Assembly (NCBI GenBank): GCA_947069175.1
Contig: CAMTDV010000007.1
Coordinates: 52,471,681 to 52,535,680 of the forward strand
DNA length: 64,000 nucleotides
Direction of reading: 5' to 3'
Origin: Scalesia atractyloides
Lineage: Eukaryota > Streptophyta > Magnoliopsida > Asterales > Asteraceae
Position numbers and translations under genes: made by a program. The notes under the pieces were generated by a model. The model ran no database searches. It was not told the DNA's origin and saw only the letters and a program-made list of their open reading frames with translations. Positions 46,512 through 57,758 of the stretch are shown in pieces. Numbering within the stretch: position 1 is the first letter of the stretch; every line of letters starts with the position of its first letter.

Positions 46512-48928
46512 TGTCACACCCCAACCGATGGCAGAAACATCGGAGTGAGACGAACGAGATTGCTCGAGGAATCATAACACTAATTTTGACAATATTTAAT
46601 TAAACAACTCATTTCATTTCAAATCACCAAATTGTCAAATACAATACAATTCAAATACGAAACAACAACATATGAGTCATGTTCAGCAAAAACATATTAA
46701 ATGACTTAGCATTCTAAGCGTGTTTATATGCTGATCCTACTAAGTTTGTCATGTCAATCTCATCAAACTGCAACATGTTAAAAAGTATAGTTCAATAACA
46801 AAGTATTGGCGATTACACAAGTTTGATATCATAGCATAAGTAATAAAAACGTTTAAACAAATCCACATGATAAGCTAGTATACGAGATAAATGTAAACAA
46901 GGCATGTGAACTACAAGTCAATCCTCTAGTGTACCGCAATAGATTAAAAACTTAACATTGACCACAAGAATATGGGCGGTGCGTTACTCCTATAGCGCTA
47001 TACATGTTAAGGGAGGCTTGATCGAAGTTAATGACAATTAGTATCACATAAGAATATTCCAAGTAAAAAATTCAAGTATCACATAACTATAGCATGTATG
47101 ATGGATTGTTTGTGTGATTGCATAAAAGTACAAGTGTGATTGCGTGTATTTTGATAGGTTAACATATTGCACCCAATAGTGTAAAGCGTAAAATGGTTGT
47201 TCGCGTGTACTCACGATTTTGCAAAGTTAATTCTGTGAAAGAGTTTACGTCGATTAGGGAGACGAAACTGAGTATCCTACACAAGGAAATGTAGGTGTGT
47301 GACTATTGTAATGACGGTGCAGTTCGGTAATTTTAGGAATTTAAAGTATGCAAAAAGTATGTATAGTCGAAAGTATTTATCTAGACGTTAAAGCACGTTT
47401 TTGCCACTATAAGCCCCGAAGGGTGTTTGTGCTTTTATGGGTCATGCCCAATAGAATCATAACGATGGTTAGGTCTTAGATAAAATAACCTAATATTAGG
47501 ACAAGTAACCATATGGTCATCGTCAAAGGTTCGGTTATATTTGTTACTTACATATATAGTTTACATATCTTATTAAAAGTTTATCATAGATTTCATATAA
47601 GTTATGGATATCATATAAGTCATAGAAGTCATGCATGGAGGTAGGAGGATAACCGCCCTAAACCTCTTTCGTAAGATTCACCGATACACAAATTGCCATA
47701 AGGGCAATCAGGATGGTCAAGAATAAGGTACTTCACTAAGCTACGCTTCGAACCGAATAAGCAAGCTAGGTTCATGCATCCCGAACATGGCAACGTTCGG
47801 GGACGTATCGTAGCCTATTCTAGTGAAAGTGAACCATAGCTTACTGGATAGAAATCATCAAGTGAGGGGTGGATTGAAAAGTTGGATGGCCAAGGCCTCC
47901 ATGTAATCACACCTTCACCAAACACAAGCTTGTAAGCTTGGATGGCTCAACACTTGTGGCTTTAAAACCCTAGTAAAAACAACAAGTTTAAAGGCGTGTT
48001 ATACCTCTTGATTTTGTACGGAACAAGTCTAGCTAGCTCACTAACCATAAACTTGATTAGAGGCACAAGTAGCATAGAATTGTTAAGTTTTAAACATGTT
48101 TAAGAAACGTTTATAAGTTTAACTTCCAAAACAAAAAGTTTGGCCCTAAAAATGGTATTGTTCCACCTTGGTTTTCCATGGAAAACCGATGGTAACATTC
48201 CATGGGGCTTAGTAAACAATGTTGAGGTAGAAAACATGAAGAAAACTTTGAAACTTTTAAAGTTTGGAAAGATAAGAATGGGCAGAAAGTTTAACACACT
48301 TTTGGACCTCAAAATGGTGGGGTTTCACCTTAGTTTGCCCAAGCAAAATTGTGAGAACCTTCCTAGAGGTTATCCAAGGGTGTTAGAATAAGAAACAAGG
48401 TTTAAACAAAGAGGGAAGTGAGTTGAAACTCACTTGCAAGCTGAAGTTTTTCAGCAGAAAGTTTTAAACTTTGAGAGAGTTTTTGGAGTGTTTGGAGGCT
48501 TGTAAAAGTGGGAAATGGATGGGGGAATGCTTGTTTATATAGAGTAGGGATTAGGGTTTAAGTTAGGGTTGCATTAAATGTGTTTAGGTGAGTCTTGGCT
48601 TGAAACAAGAAGTGGATGGAGGCTTGGCAGCTTGCGGCCGCAAGCTGCCCTCCTTTTCTTTTCTTTTTTTGTTATTTAATAAATATTGGTAGGTTGTTTG
48701 ATGTTTATTTTTAAACCTTTTATGTATTACAAGTATGGTTTGCTTGGTAATTAAATAACGAGTGTAATGATGTTTCAAAGTCCTAAAAAAACTTGTTATG
48801 TTGTAACCAAATAACAAAAATGTGACAAAATTTGCGAGGTGCCAATTGTTTATACACATGGTGCTTAGATCACCGATCGTCTATCTTGCCTTGAAACGTT
48901 TAAGATTTTACAAAGTGCACAACGAGAA
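46512..48928 (-). repeat. Element A 5' LTR, truncated
   Basis: It aligns with 16417-19049 from TGTCACACCCC to AACGAGAA, then diverges, so about 0.23 kb at the minus-strand start of the LTR is missing. It retains the TATA box (48534-48541) and the 24-bp GC palindrome (48626-48649). The break point is followed by a short direct repeat (48894-48950 and 48951-49013). Confidence 0.9.
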
Positions 48929-49110
48929 GAATTATAGGAGAATTATATCTAAACGTTTAAGATTTTACAAGGTCGTAAACAAAGGTCGTGTTTCACATAG
49001 GAGAATTATATCTAAAAAAGAAAAAAAAAGCTAATTGTGTTGTGAAAAGACATCAAGGTGCAGTGTATGTAAGAAGCTTGGTCATGTGCGGTGTCTAAAG
49101 GAAGCTAGCT
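48929..49110 (+). pseudogene. FAR1/Mutator transposase tail (right part)
   Basis: The plus strand reads a basic stretch (RRIISKKEKK) and then CSVCKKLGHVRC near 49050, a decayed form of the C-terminal CX2CX4HX4C knuckle of FAR1-type transposases (two residues short). It lies beyond element A and would continue the remnant interrupted at 16416. The SWIM zinc finger expected between the two parts was not found, so some sequence has been lost. Confidence 0.5.
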
Positions 49111-49895
49111 TATTATATTTGAATTTTTGTAAAATACCTTTTTGGGGTTTGATACTATATCTACTATCATCGATCTAAAGAATTTTTGGATTTACACTTT
49201 TTATAATCGAATATAGTTTGATTGTAGAGTATTTATCTTGATATGTAGAGTAACTATCTTAAGTAAACATGTAACAAAAACATATTGAGACGTATAAGAA
49301 GAGTAATTATAGAGTAGAACATTAAATTATAGCAACTGTGTAACAAGAACGATATTTTTTAGATTTAGAGTAACTATTGAATAAGCTGGGTAATTATGTT
49401 GCTTGTACTGCTACTGGTATATTGATTAGTATATAGAATAGTTATGTTTTAAATTAGATAGAATAAATAAAATCAAATCGAGGAATAACCGGAGGAAAAT
49501 ATAAAAAGTAAAGAATTTTACACACTTTTTTTGTTGAAATGATTCATGTGTAATCAATCTTTAAGTGACAATTACTTAACTATATCTTGGATTGAGTTAG
49601 TGTGCTGGACATATATCGCAATAAAATAAAGACCTTAGTATTAAAATTGTAAGATATTTGGATTTTGTAAAATATAACGATGTCCACTAAACCAGATAGA
49701 CCAAAACCACAATTAACTAAAAATAACTAAAAGTCAAATCCAACTATCTAACATTAAAAAATAACATGTTTAACATTTAGTGATACACTACCACATTCAA
49801 AATACTAACAATTCTAAAAGTCAAATCCAAACATTTAACATCAGTTAAAAACAGCAAATTTAAAACAACTAACATACTTCACTGACTCAAACAAA
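49111..49895. other. AT-rich DNA with GTAGAGTAA words, no gene
   Basis: 'GTAGAGTAAT' and 'AGAGTAACTAT' words recur as they do at 13440-13470 and 15530-15660 in the left part of the FAR1/Mutator remnant. This supports the view that both sides were once one locus. Confidence 0.5.
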
Positions 49896-50178
49896 CTAAT
49901 TTTGTCTTATATCCATCTTATTTTTCAAATCCTTCATTACTTCAGCCTTAACTTTACCATCTATGTTTCGATACATGAGTGCTTCCTTTATAATATCAGT
50001 TCGTGCATTATTGATTTCAGACAACATTTTTTTCAAGATTTTTTTTCTTCAAATCCTTAATTTGTCCTTTATGAGCATCTTCATTTAATGAGAAACCGCA
50101 ATCCCAGCTTTCAACACGAAAATAGGTTTCCATATGGCGCATTCTATAAACGCCATAGTCGATTTTGTTTTCACTTGT
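49896..50178 (-). pseudogene. Ulp1-like (C48) protease C-terminal remnant
   Basis: Minus-strand translation gives DYGVYRMRHMETY, then 'ESWDCGFSLNEDAHKGQI', then a frameshift and 'INNARTDIIKEALMYRN' with a stop at 49896. The layout matches the end of Ulp1-type cysteine proteases carried by some plant Mutator-like elements, where NDCG(V/I)F.MRHMETY holds the catalytic Cys. Here that position is Tyr (DYG), so it is dead. These proteases remove SUMO-like modifiers; their role in transposons is unclear. Its position on the strand opposite to the FAR1 transposase fits one compound element. Confidence 0.65.
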
Positions 50179-50340
50179 CCTTCATGGTATTTTCAATCTT
50201 TTGATGGTTGCCTTTCTTAGAGTTTTTTTTTTTTTTTGACTAATTTGATTCCCTTTTTATAATGTGTGTTGCACAATGCATTTTTTGCACAATGCATTCT
50301 CTCAAATAGAAAAATAAAATATATTAGCTTGTGACAATTT

Positions 50341-52102
50341 TAACAGGTCATATGCGTAAATACGGGTTCAGATGGTCGAATGGGTCTTATGACGAGCCCG
50401 ACATGTCAAAATATATTTTATAATGTTAAACAAACTAATTTGCTGTCAAAACTTTTGGCTCTCATACTTAAAAACTTGTTTGCCGCAAAATGTAGAAAAT
50501 TGCGTTTGACTTTTAATAATTTAAGTTTGACTCGTTATTTGACTAACTTATCATGATGATCAAAGAGTGTAATCACAAGAGATTAACACCTTCACTATTA
50601 CGATCACGCAGGAAAGTTCAATTTGAACTTTGACTTGACCGAAATGGTCAGAAACGAAAGTCAAAGCAAAAGTCACTTTGTTTAACTTTTGGCTAATAAC
50701 TAGCTAATAAAATGAAATACATTAGGAGAAACACTTACTAGTGTTTGGATGGAAAAATTAGAACTCGGAGATAGAGGCTTCAAGTCTAGAAGAAAGCTTA
50801 AGAACAAGGACCTATTTATACTAATTAAGGATCAAGGAGGTGTTGCCAAGTGTTACAAGGTGTGTTTAGATGTTGATTAGTGTCCTAATATGTGTCATGA
50901 CCAGATTCAAGGTGGCAACATTCATGCAAAGGTGTCTAAAGATGAAGAAAGCTGGCAAAACTTAAAGATCAAGCAAAATTTTGCACATTGGGCACCCTTT
51001 ATGGACCGTAAGAGGAAGGCCTTATGGCCCGTAAGGCCTTCAGAAAATCAAGACTTTGATTTTTGACAGTTTTGCCCTTGGACTTGTATTATCAGCTTTT
51101 TGACATTTTAACCCTTGTAACTTGTTACTTATGTTATGTGAAGGGTATCAAGGCATGTATAACTTGAATTTTGTTTCGGAAATGTTGTGAATATTGTCTT
51201 GCTTGAACGTACGATTACGAAACTCGTAAATAAAATATAGAATTTGTTTAAATACAGAAATGATCGAAATTTTACAATCTTTGAAAATGTTGCTATGGTT
51301 ACATTATACCTCAGCCGCAATGGATTATGCCCATTTAGTACCATCATATGACCCCTAAATGCAGGCGGTCATCCGAAACACTATACCCACCTTTTTTCAT
51401 CCCACCTATCAAGTAGTTGACTTTTGCTTTGACTTTCAGTTCTGACCTTTTTGGTCTAGTCAAAAGTTAATTAAATCTTTCCAAGTGATCGTTATAATGA
51501 AGGTATTAATCCCCTGTAATTATACCCTCTGATCATCACGTTAAGTAGGCAAAATGACGAGTCAAACATGTATTAAATAAAAGTAAAATACGTCATTTAT
51601 GCATTTTATGACAAATGAACTTTTAAGTATTGAAACTATATATTTTGACACTATAATAGTTTATAGAACATTATAAGACTTATTTTAAGATGTCCAACTC
51701 GTCATATTCAGTTTAGCATTCAATTCCAAGTCAAAAGTCAAACACTTTGACTTCTACTTTGACATTCAATTGTGACCCAGTTGGTCGACTTTAATAACCA
51801 ATTGATCCAGACTACGTGATCATTATAATACAGGGATAGTACCTTGGGATTATACCTTTTGATTATCACTTGATTATCACGTTAAGAGGATCAAATGATG
51901 AGTCCAACATATAATTCTCAAAAAGTCAAAAATTCTTTTTTTTTTTGCGTAAAACCAAATAAAATGGTTCATAACTTATGCATAATGCATTCTGACTGCA
52001 AGGATGATTTCTATAACATCATAAATTATATAAACATGTCGGACTCATCATAAACCCATTTGACCACCTGAACCCTCTTTTACGCACATGACTTGTTATA
52101 CG
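50341..52102. mobile_element. Long inverted-repeat element with a doubled right arm
   Basis: The left arm 50341-50690 matches, in reverse complement, both 51412-51720 and 51725-52102. Examples are 'CAGATGGTCGAATGGGTC' near 50370 against the complement near 52070, and 'GGTCAGAAACGAAAGTCAAA' near 50650 against the complement near 51435. The right side therefore contains two direct copies of the arm and the left side one. The core 50700-51405 resembles an LTR fragment. No transposase ORF is present. The superfamily is not determined. Confidence 0.7.
50750..51330 (-). repeat. LTR-like core of the inverted-repeat element
   Basis: Segments around 51050-51170 recall 1030-1150 of LTR fragment E ('TTTGATTTTTGACA', 'CCCTTG..CTTGT', 'AACTTGT'). 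On the minus strand there is a TATA box AGTATAAATAGG (50812-50823) and, upstream, a GC palindrome GAAGGCCTTA / TAAGGCCTTC (51015-51041). This is the same order as in the A and E LTRs. Homology is weak, so it is a distant member or a coincidence of composition. Confidence 0.4.
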
Positions 52103-52118
52103 AACATAATTCGTATAA
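52096..52118. repeat. Perfect 9-bp inverted repeat with 5-bp spacer
   Basis: TTATACGAA, CATAA, TTCGTATAA. It sits at the outer end of the inverted-repeat element's right arm and has no counterpart on the left. Confidence 0.7.
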
Positions 52119-53539
52119 ACTAGTTGTAGCGGGTCAAAAGAATTCAAAGCCATTCAAAATCATAATTCTTGGTTAAACAACCGTATACAACGGGACCTTG
52201 CACTCGGACAGGGATAAACCACATTCTATTGGTCAACACTTAATCATGTGGAACTGAGCGATATTATAAAGTTAACGGGTCGAGTCAAAGACTTAGTAGT
52301 GACCTGCAAACTTTTAACGGAAAATGAGTCTATTCATTCCAGACTATAGAGCCCTCTAGATAATCATGCCTAGGATTAATAAACTTTTATTGTGGCTTTG
52401 CTACGAGAACCAAAAACTTTGTTTTAAGACAGCTAGCAAAGGTAAACACTTTTAGCAGATTTTGCTTTAAAAACTTGGGATATGGCATTAGCCACTTGGT
52501 GCAGGTATTATATAAATGGGAAAATTCTTTCATAAATATAAGAATTTGGTTTAATCGTATTGCTTGATTAACATTAAACACTTGGGGTTAATGGTACCAT
52601 GTCCGGGCGACCTAACTCATTAAATAGAAATGGCCATATAAAATATGTGGGGGGATGTAGGCATACAACCGAAAGACGTAATATTAAAGATGGTGTGTAC
52701 ATTGACCAAGTACATGCATAGATTTTTGATTCCCGATTGTATTGACAAGCATGTAAAACTGGTGACAAGAAATCAATCCCAAGAAATACTAAGATGATTG
52801 CCTATAGGTTTCAATAATATATACAAAATGAGATTTCAATAGGATTTCAAAAAGAGTCGGTTAATTAGTGAAAGCTGGCGTATTTTCTGAAGATTGATCA
52901 GAGGTAACGAACCTTGACAATAGGTTGGATTCGGTTTGGCCAAGAAAAGCTTTGGAATTTGCGACTCCATGGCTTAAGACCTATGATGTTATTTGATCTT
53001 ACCTTGTGGGACATTTTTACCGAACAACTTCTTACAAATTTTATTTATTATATTTCAAGGTTTTATAACTTAGGATTTTTGACATCCTATCTTCCGCTTT
53101 TAATTGTGAAAATATTATCAATCATCACATATAAACCCACCGAAACGAGGTGTGACAGTATTGGCATATATGGTCTACTTTTCCTTACAATCATGAACTC
53201 GTAACTTTCTTTATGTGTGTAGTAATATTAAGGTGAAAACTTTCCATGTGGTCAATTATCTTGTAATTTCTCTTATTTAAACACTTTATAATGTGCATTT
53301 CTATCCCATCATAACCATGACGCTCAATACATCTTGATGATATTTGAGGTTTATAACCTAATATCTCTCATGTATACTAGAGGGGAACTCGTACAATATG
53401 GCAGAGAATACAACAATTAGGTTGGTGATTTTAATTTAAATAAGTCGGATTTTGCTCTAGTTAATCTAACTAAACTCGAATTTTAGTTGTATGGGCATTG
53501 TGGTCAACCCTCATAGATTGCTTAGCTCAAATTCATACT
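52119..53539. other. AT-rich intergenic DNA, no gene seen
   Basis: Short ORFs such as 52574-52768 minus and 52914-53204 plus lack recognisable domains. No repeat partner was found in the window. Confidence 0.45.
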
Positions 53540-54475
53540 GAGTTCACTCAAGTTGAGCTCCCCATTCGTCAAACCTGTTGAGACAAAACCTGTTAACCAG
53601 TGGCGGACCCACCCTTTGGCCAAGGTGGGCGGCTACACCCCTTGAAAAAAGTAGTGTATATTTTAGGGATAAAAACCGGACCGCACCCCTTAAAATATGG
53701 TTGAACACCTCATTGCACCCCCAACAAATAATTCATGGGTACACCACTGCTGTCAGCACAATGTTTATTAAACCTGCTTCTGAAGCACCCTTCCCAAAGA
53801 AGAGTTTGTAAAATCAGTTGACGTTAAACAAAATTGTGTGAATGATAGAAATCTTCTAGCTTTTGTGAAGATAAAGTGATAGTTGAGGATTGGACAGAGG
53901 AGGAGGATGATGAACCGTCTTGTGTTGATGCTTCCTTTTATAACTTTGCTATAAATGGTTTTCCTATGTCAGATTATTTGAACCTCATGTATTTAGGTCT
54001 TGTTGATGTGATTGCTAATTCGAAAACATTGAATGCTGGTTGTGGTTCTACTAACAGCTCTAGCATTAAAAATGATTTCAAAAATGATTTACCTAAGGTT
54101 TCTTGTATATCAACTAATACAGCAAATCCCTCTGTCTCTGTTAAAAATGATGATGTGAAAAATGATTTGAATGGGGTTTCTAGTACGTCATCTGAAAAAT
54201 CCGAACCCTCTGTTTGTAATGAAAAAGTTTGTAGTAACGAGATTTCCCCTAAAAATGTTTCGAACACTGACAAGATAGTAGAGGTGGAACCAAAATTTAA
54301 AAGTGACAATGTTTACTCTTCTGCTGATGTTTGTGAGCAGGTTCATAGCAAGCAAAAAGAACCAAAGCATGTAGATCAAAGACGAGGGTATGAGAAGTCT
54401 GCTCATCAAGGACCAGCCACCGACCATCGTCGGCTACCGGCACCACTGACGGAGAGTGTGAAACCCAAGTGCTAA
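53540..54475 (+). pseudogene. Unrecognised acidic/S-N-K-rich coding remnant
   Basis: Not recognised. A K/P/V-rich segment (PFVKPVETKPVN) ends at the MITE at 53597 and resumes after it (KPASEAPFPKK, then 'EFVKSVDVKQNC' and NDRNLLAF). A frameshift near 53870 leads into an open frame to 54475 with EDWTEEEDDE, 'FYNFAINGFPMSDYLN', then repeated KNDFKND / VKNDDVKND and SSEKSEPS stretches, ending in a basic tail. The composition resembles the poorly conserved spacer between gag and protease in Sirevirus-type Copia elements, and Copia element D lies just downstream, but no diagnostic motif is present. A fragment of another Copia copy is the likeliest origin. Confidence 0.4.
53598..53749. mobile_element. 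152-bp hAT-like MITE
   Basis: It begins CAGTGGCGGACCCA and ends with the complement of CAGTGGTGTACCCA (11 of 14 identical). Flanking 8-mers CTGTTAAC (53590-53597) and CTGTCAGC (53750-53757) match at 6 of 8, as for a decayed hAT target duplication. It is non-coding and inserted into the unrecognised coding remnant. Confidence 0.65.
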
Positions 54476-54769
54476 TATGTTCATCTTATGTGCTTTGTAC
54501 GTTTTAAGTGATTATATGCTTTGAATGTAATAACTACGAGAGCTTGTGGTTTTGTAGGTTAATCGCTTAAATCAGTGAGGTTATAGTGGTTAGAGATGAA
54601 GTGGAATGGTCATCGATGATAATCAAGCCATATTACACCAAATTATATCGTTGAGATGAGTCTAACGGTATAATTTGGTGACCACCCATTTAGGACAAAT
54701 TTTTAACGTGTTTAACGACCCGGTTTGGTAAAAATGTTGAATATGTTTAACCTAAATGAACTGTTAAGA
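54476..54769 (+). other. Leader upstream of Copia element D gag
   Basis: Non-coding. It contains a stem of two 17-nt arms, 54636-54652 (CACCAAATTATATCGTT) and 54664-54680 (one mismatch), with an 11-nt loop, ending 90 bases before the first gag ATG at 54770. No primer-binding site or 5' LTR was found here. Confidence 0.6.
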
Positions 54770-56113
54770 ATGGAGCATGAGGCAGGCACAACTAACAAAC
54801 CTCCAAAAAATGCTGAAGGTAGAGAATTACCTTACATGGAAGGATAGGTTTCAATTGTTCATTGAATATCAGGACACACGGATGTGGATCTGTATTCAAG
54901 ATGGGTATGCTAACCCCACTTATGACTTTGAGGGCGGACAGCGTGTCATTGCTTATGTGAATATGCCAAAAGCTGAAAAGAGAATGTGTGAGTCTGAGAA
55001 GAAAGCCTTAGCTGCTATAAAGATGTCATTACCTGATGGCATCAAACATAGATTCAAGCGTTATACTACATCGAAAGAGATGTGGGATGCCCTAGAGAAG
55101 AGGTATGAGGGCAATCTTGATGTGAAGAAGAACAAGGTTCATCTACTGAAAAACAATTTGTTGTGTTTAAAGGCATGAGGAATGAGTCCCTTGAAGATAT
55201 TATCACGAGATACTATCATCTGATGTCAGAAATGGACAATTATGACAGAGAGGGATACACGAATGTGGAGATAAATGATAAGTTGCTAGATGCTTTACCT
55301 GCAAAGTGGGATATTTATACTTTGATGATAAAGGGTGAAGCTGACTATGAAAATAAAGACTTGGAAGAGGTTGTTGGGAAACTGAGAGCTTATGAGCTCA
55401 ATATGAAGAAGAAGGAAACTGGATATGATCAGATTCAAGATCCGGGGATTTATAAAGGGCTTACACCTTCATCTTCCAACAATGCTTCAAGTGATACTGC
55501 AACTGCGTTTCTTTCATGTGAAAATGAGCAGATTGTGACAAATGCTGAGGGTGAAGTATGTTTTGTTGCTGCTTCAGGAGGCTCGTCAGCGGCAAAGAGA
55601 CAACAATCAAGTAATAATAACAGCAGTACTAGGTCTATGCCTTTGAGTGTCAAAAGTGCTGAAGATCATCTGGCATTGCTTGCTTCTTTCGTTGCTTCCT
55701 ACGAGAACTACATTCAGAGAAGAATATCTGATCCTGCTACGTTTGATGAAGATTATGATCAGATTGACCCTGATGATCGAGGAGATGGATTTACAATGGC
55801 AGATGGCCATAACTCTAGAAGAATGAAGAGGTTCATGAATAGAACGGGCAGAAAGTTTGTCAGAAAGAACGTAGGTTTTGACAAGTCTAAAGTGAAGTGT
55901 TACAATTGTCAGAATTATGGACATTTTGCTAGAGAGTGTCAAAGACCTAAGTCTGAGTCTCGTTCTAGTTCATCCTTTCAAGATTCTCCTGGTCATGGTT
56001 CAAGCAATAGGAATGCGTCAACCAACACTAGATTAAAGGCCCTGATCTCTACTGCTAGAGAGGTTTCTTATGATTGGAGTGTTCATCTGGAGGGTGATAA
56101 CAATGCCTCATAG
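54770..56113 (+). pseudogene. Element D gag (Copia)
   Basis: The capsid-like domain has 'YLTWKDRFQLFIEYQDTRMW', 'MSLPDGIKHRFKRYTTSKEM' and 'IITRYYHLMSEMDNYDREG', then 'LLDALPAKWDIYTLMIKGEA'. An S/N-rich linker follows, then one intact knuckle CYNCQNYGHFAREC near 55905. Two frameshifts are visible: one after the ATG at 54770, next to an A6 run (54808-54813), and one near 55150 next to an A5 run, where the 54777 frame ends at 55178. The 55163-56113 frame is long and clean and ends with a TAG at 56111. Confidence 0.88.
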
Positions 56114-57758
56114 GCATTCATGGCTGAGATAGCCCTAGTTGAAAATGAGGAAGTGAAAGCTAATGCTAAGGTAAAGCGAGAGAAGGTAGCTGAAAAGCTG
56201 ATGGAGAACAGAATGTTGCAAAGAAGAAGATGGCTGCTGATTTCGCTGCTTTCATGGCTGATCTAAGCAAATCAACAGGATAGGTACATTCTAACTCTGG
56301 TATTTCTATTTGTTTAAAATGTCGTGAACTGCAAAGTGAAGTTGACACGTTCACAAAACAAAACCAAAGTCTGGTAAATGAGCTCTCAAACCTAAAAGAA
56401 TCAAACTTTTTCGTAAAACGAAATGAGTCATTATATTTGAAGAAACTTAAAGGTTATGAAGAAGAAATCAATATTCTAACCTTTAAGCTTAATGAAAAGC
56501 TTCAAATTGTTTACTTAGCTCATGATACGATTAGTGAAAAAACAAAAGAAATTTCTGAAAGATGCAAAGAGTTGTCCGAAGCACAACTTAAAATTTGTGA
56601 ACTTGAAAAGAAATTAAATCAATTCAGAGATTCATCTTTTGTTATGAAACACATGATGAATGGCTTGAAGAAGACTAATGACAAGACATGTGTGGGATTC
56701 AAAGGTTTAAATGAAGTTCCACCACCTCTTGGTCATGACTATTCTTTCTTGCAAGATGAAGAAGAGCTTACAGACTTTGTGTCAACTACACCTGGTAGTT
56801 CCACATCAGAGAATGTTGATGTGACTGAGAATGCCAAAAAGGATAATAACAGAGACACCGTTTTGAAAACAAAGAATACACACCCTAAGAATCAAAAGCA
56901 AGTTTTTTATTAAAAAGGTTGATTTTGTTCAAGGGAGTGATATGAATGAAGAGGTCACTATCATTACAAAAGACTCAAATGTGCAGTTTGCTAAAAATAA
57001 AAACAAAGAAAATCAGAAATTAAGCAAACTAAACAAGATCCTTTAAAGGCATCATCATCATTATCACCTGATGACTCAAAACCAGAGACTTCAATTAAGA
57101 AGTCTTCGGCTAGAAAATCATGCTTCATATGTTACGAAAAAGGACATGTAGCTAGTTTTTGTCCTAAAAAAAGAATGAAGCACAGGTGAGTGAGAGACAG
57201 AGAGAAAATCACCAGAAAAACTGGGTGGTGGTGAGAAGAAAGTTACTAACTCACCAAAGATATCTGCTACTAGGCAACAGAGGGTTGCTGAGGGTGTAGA
57301 TAAGGCTGAAAAGGAGCTCACCAAGTTCCTCGTTTTCAAAGAAGTCAACAAAGATTTCAGCCTGAATCTACATCATGCAGATATGAAAGACCTAGAAGTT
57401 CAAAAATGAATAACTTTAACGGTCAATCAAATAATTTCAGAAGTCAAGGTCAATAACAAACTCGATATCAAAATGTTGGTAGTCGAAATTTTTATAACAA
57501 TGGCTTTAGGAATTATCATCATCAAAATTCAAGGTATCATACTCATAATTTCCAAAGGTCGCAAATACAAACATGTTTAGGAAGCCTCAGGACCAGAGAC
57601 CTAGTGGAAATCAAAAACAATTTCCATCGACAGGTCTGAGATCTAAGACTCCTGTTAGGAGTGATGGATATTGGATGGAAGTTCCTGTGGTTGATGAATC
57701 TGGAAGACCCAAGACCATCAAGGCTTGGGTCCCCCAATCTAACTAATTTTGTTGGATT
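56114..57758 (+). pseudogene. Element D gag-pol spacer: coiled coil and second zinc knuckle
   Basis: 56160-56430 continues the gag frame with stops. 56437-56913 is an open K/E/L-rich coiled coil (KKLKGYEEEINILTFKLNEK) followed by an acidic tail. A second knuckle CFICYEKGHVASFC lies near 57125 (intact CX2CX4HX4C), then basic R/N/F-rich sequence leads to the protease. Long coiled-coil gag extensions are typical of Sireviruses. At least four frame breaks are present. Confidence 0.72.

Larger units (their letters stand above)
16417..48928 (-). mobile_element. Element A: Ty3/Gypsy chromovirus, split by element B
   Basis: Read on the minus strand: 5' LTR 48928-46512, primer site 46508-46497, leader, gag, protease, RT and RNase H down to 42242; then element B interrupts; then integrase and chromodomain 20428-19083, a polypurine tract and 3' LTR 19049-16417. 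Without B it is about 10.7 kb. The left flank before the LTR is GAGTA, but the right LTR end is missing, so a target duplication cannot be confirmed. The order RT-RNase H-integrase-chromodomain places it among chromoviruses. Confidence 0.88.

Noticed and set aside
52096..52118. lox-like site for a tyrosine recombinase
   Set aside because: Arm sequence and spacer length do not match a known site, and no recombinase gene is nearby.
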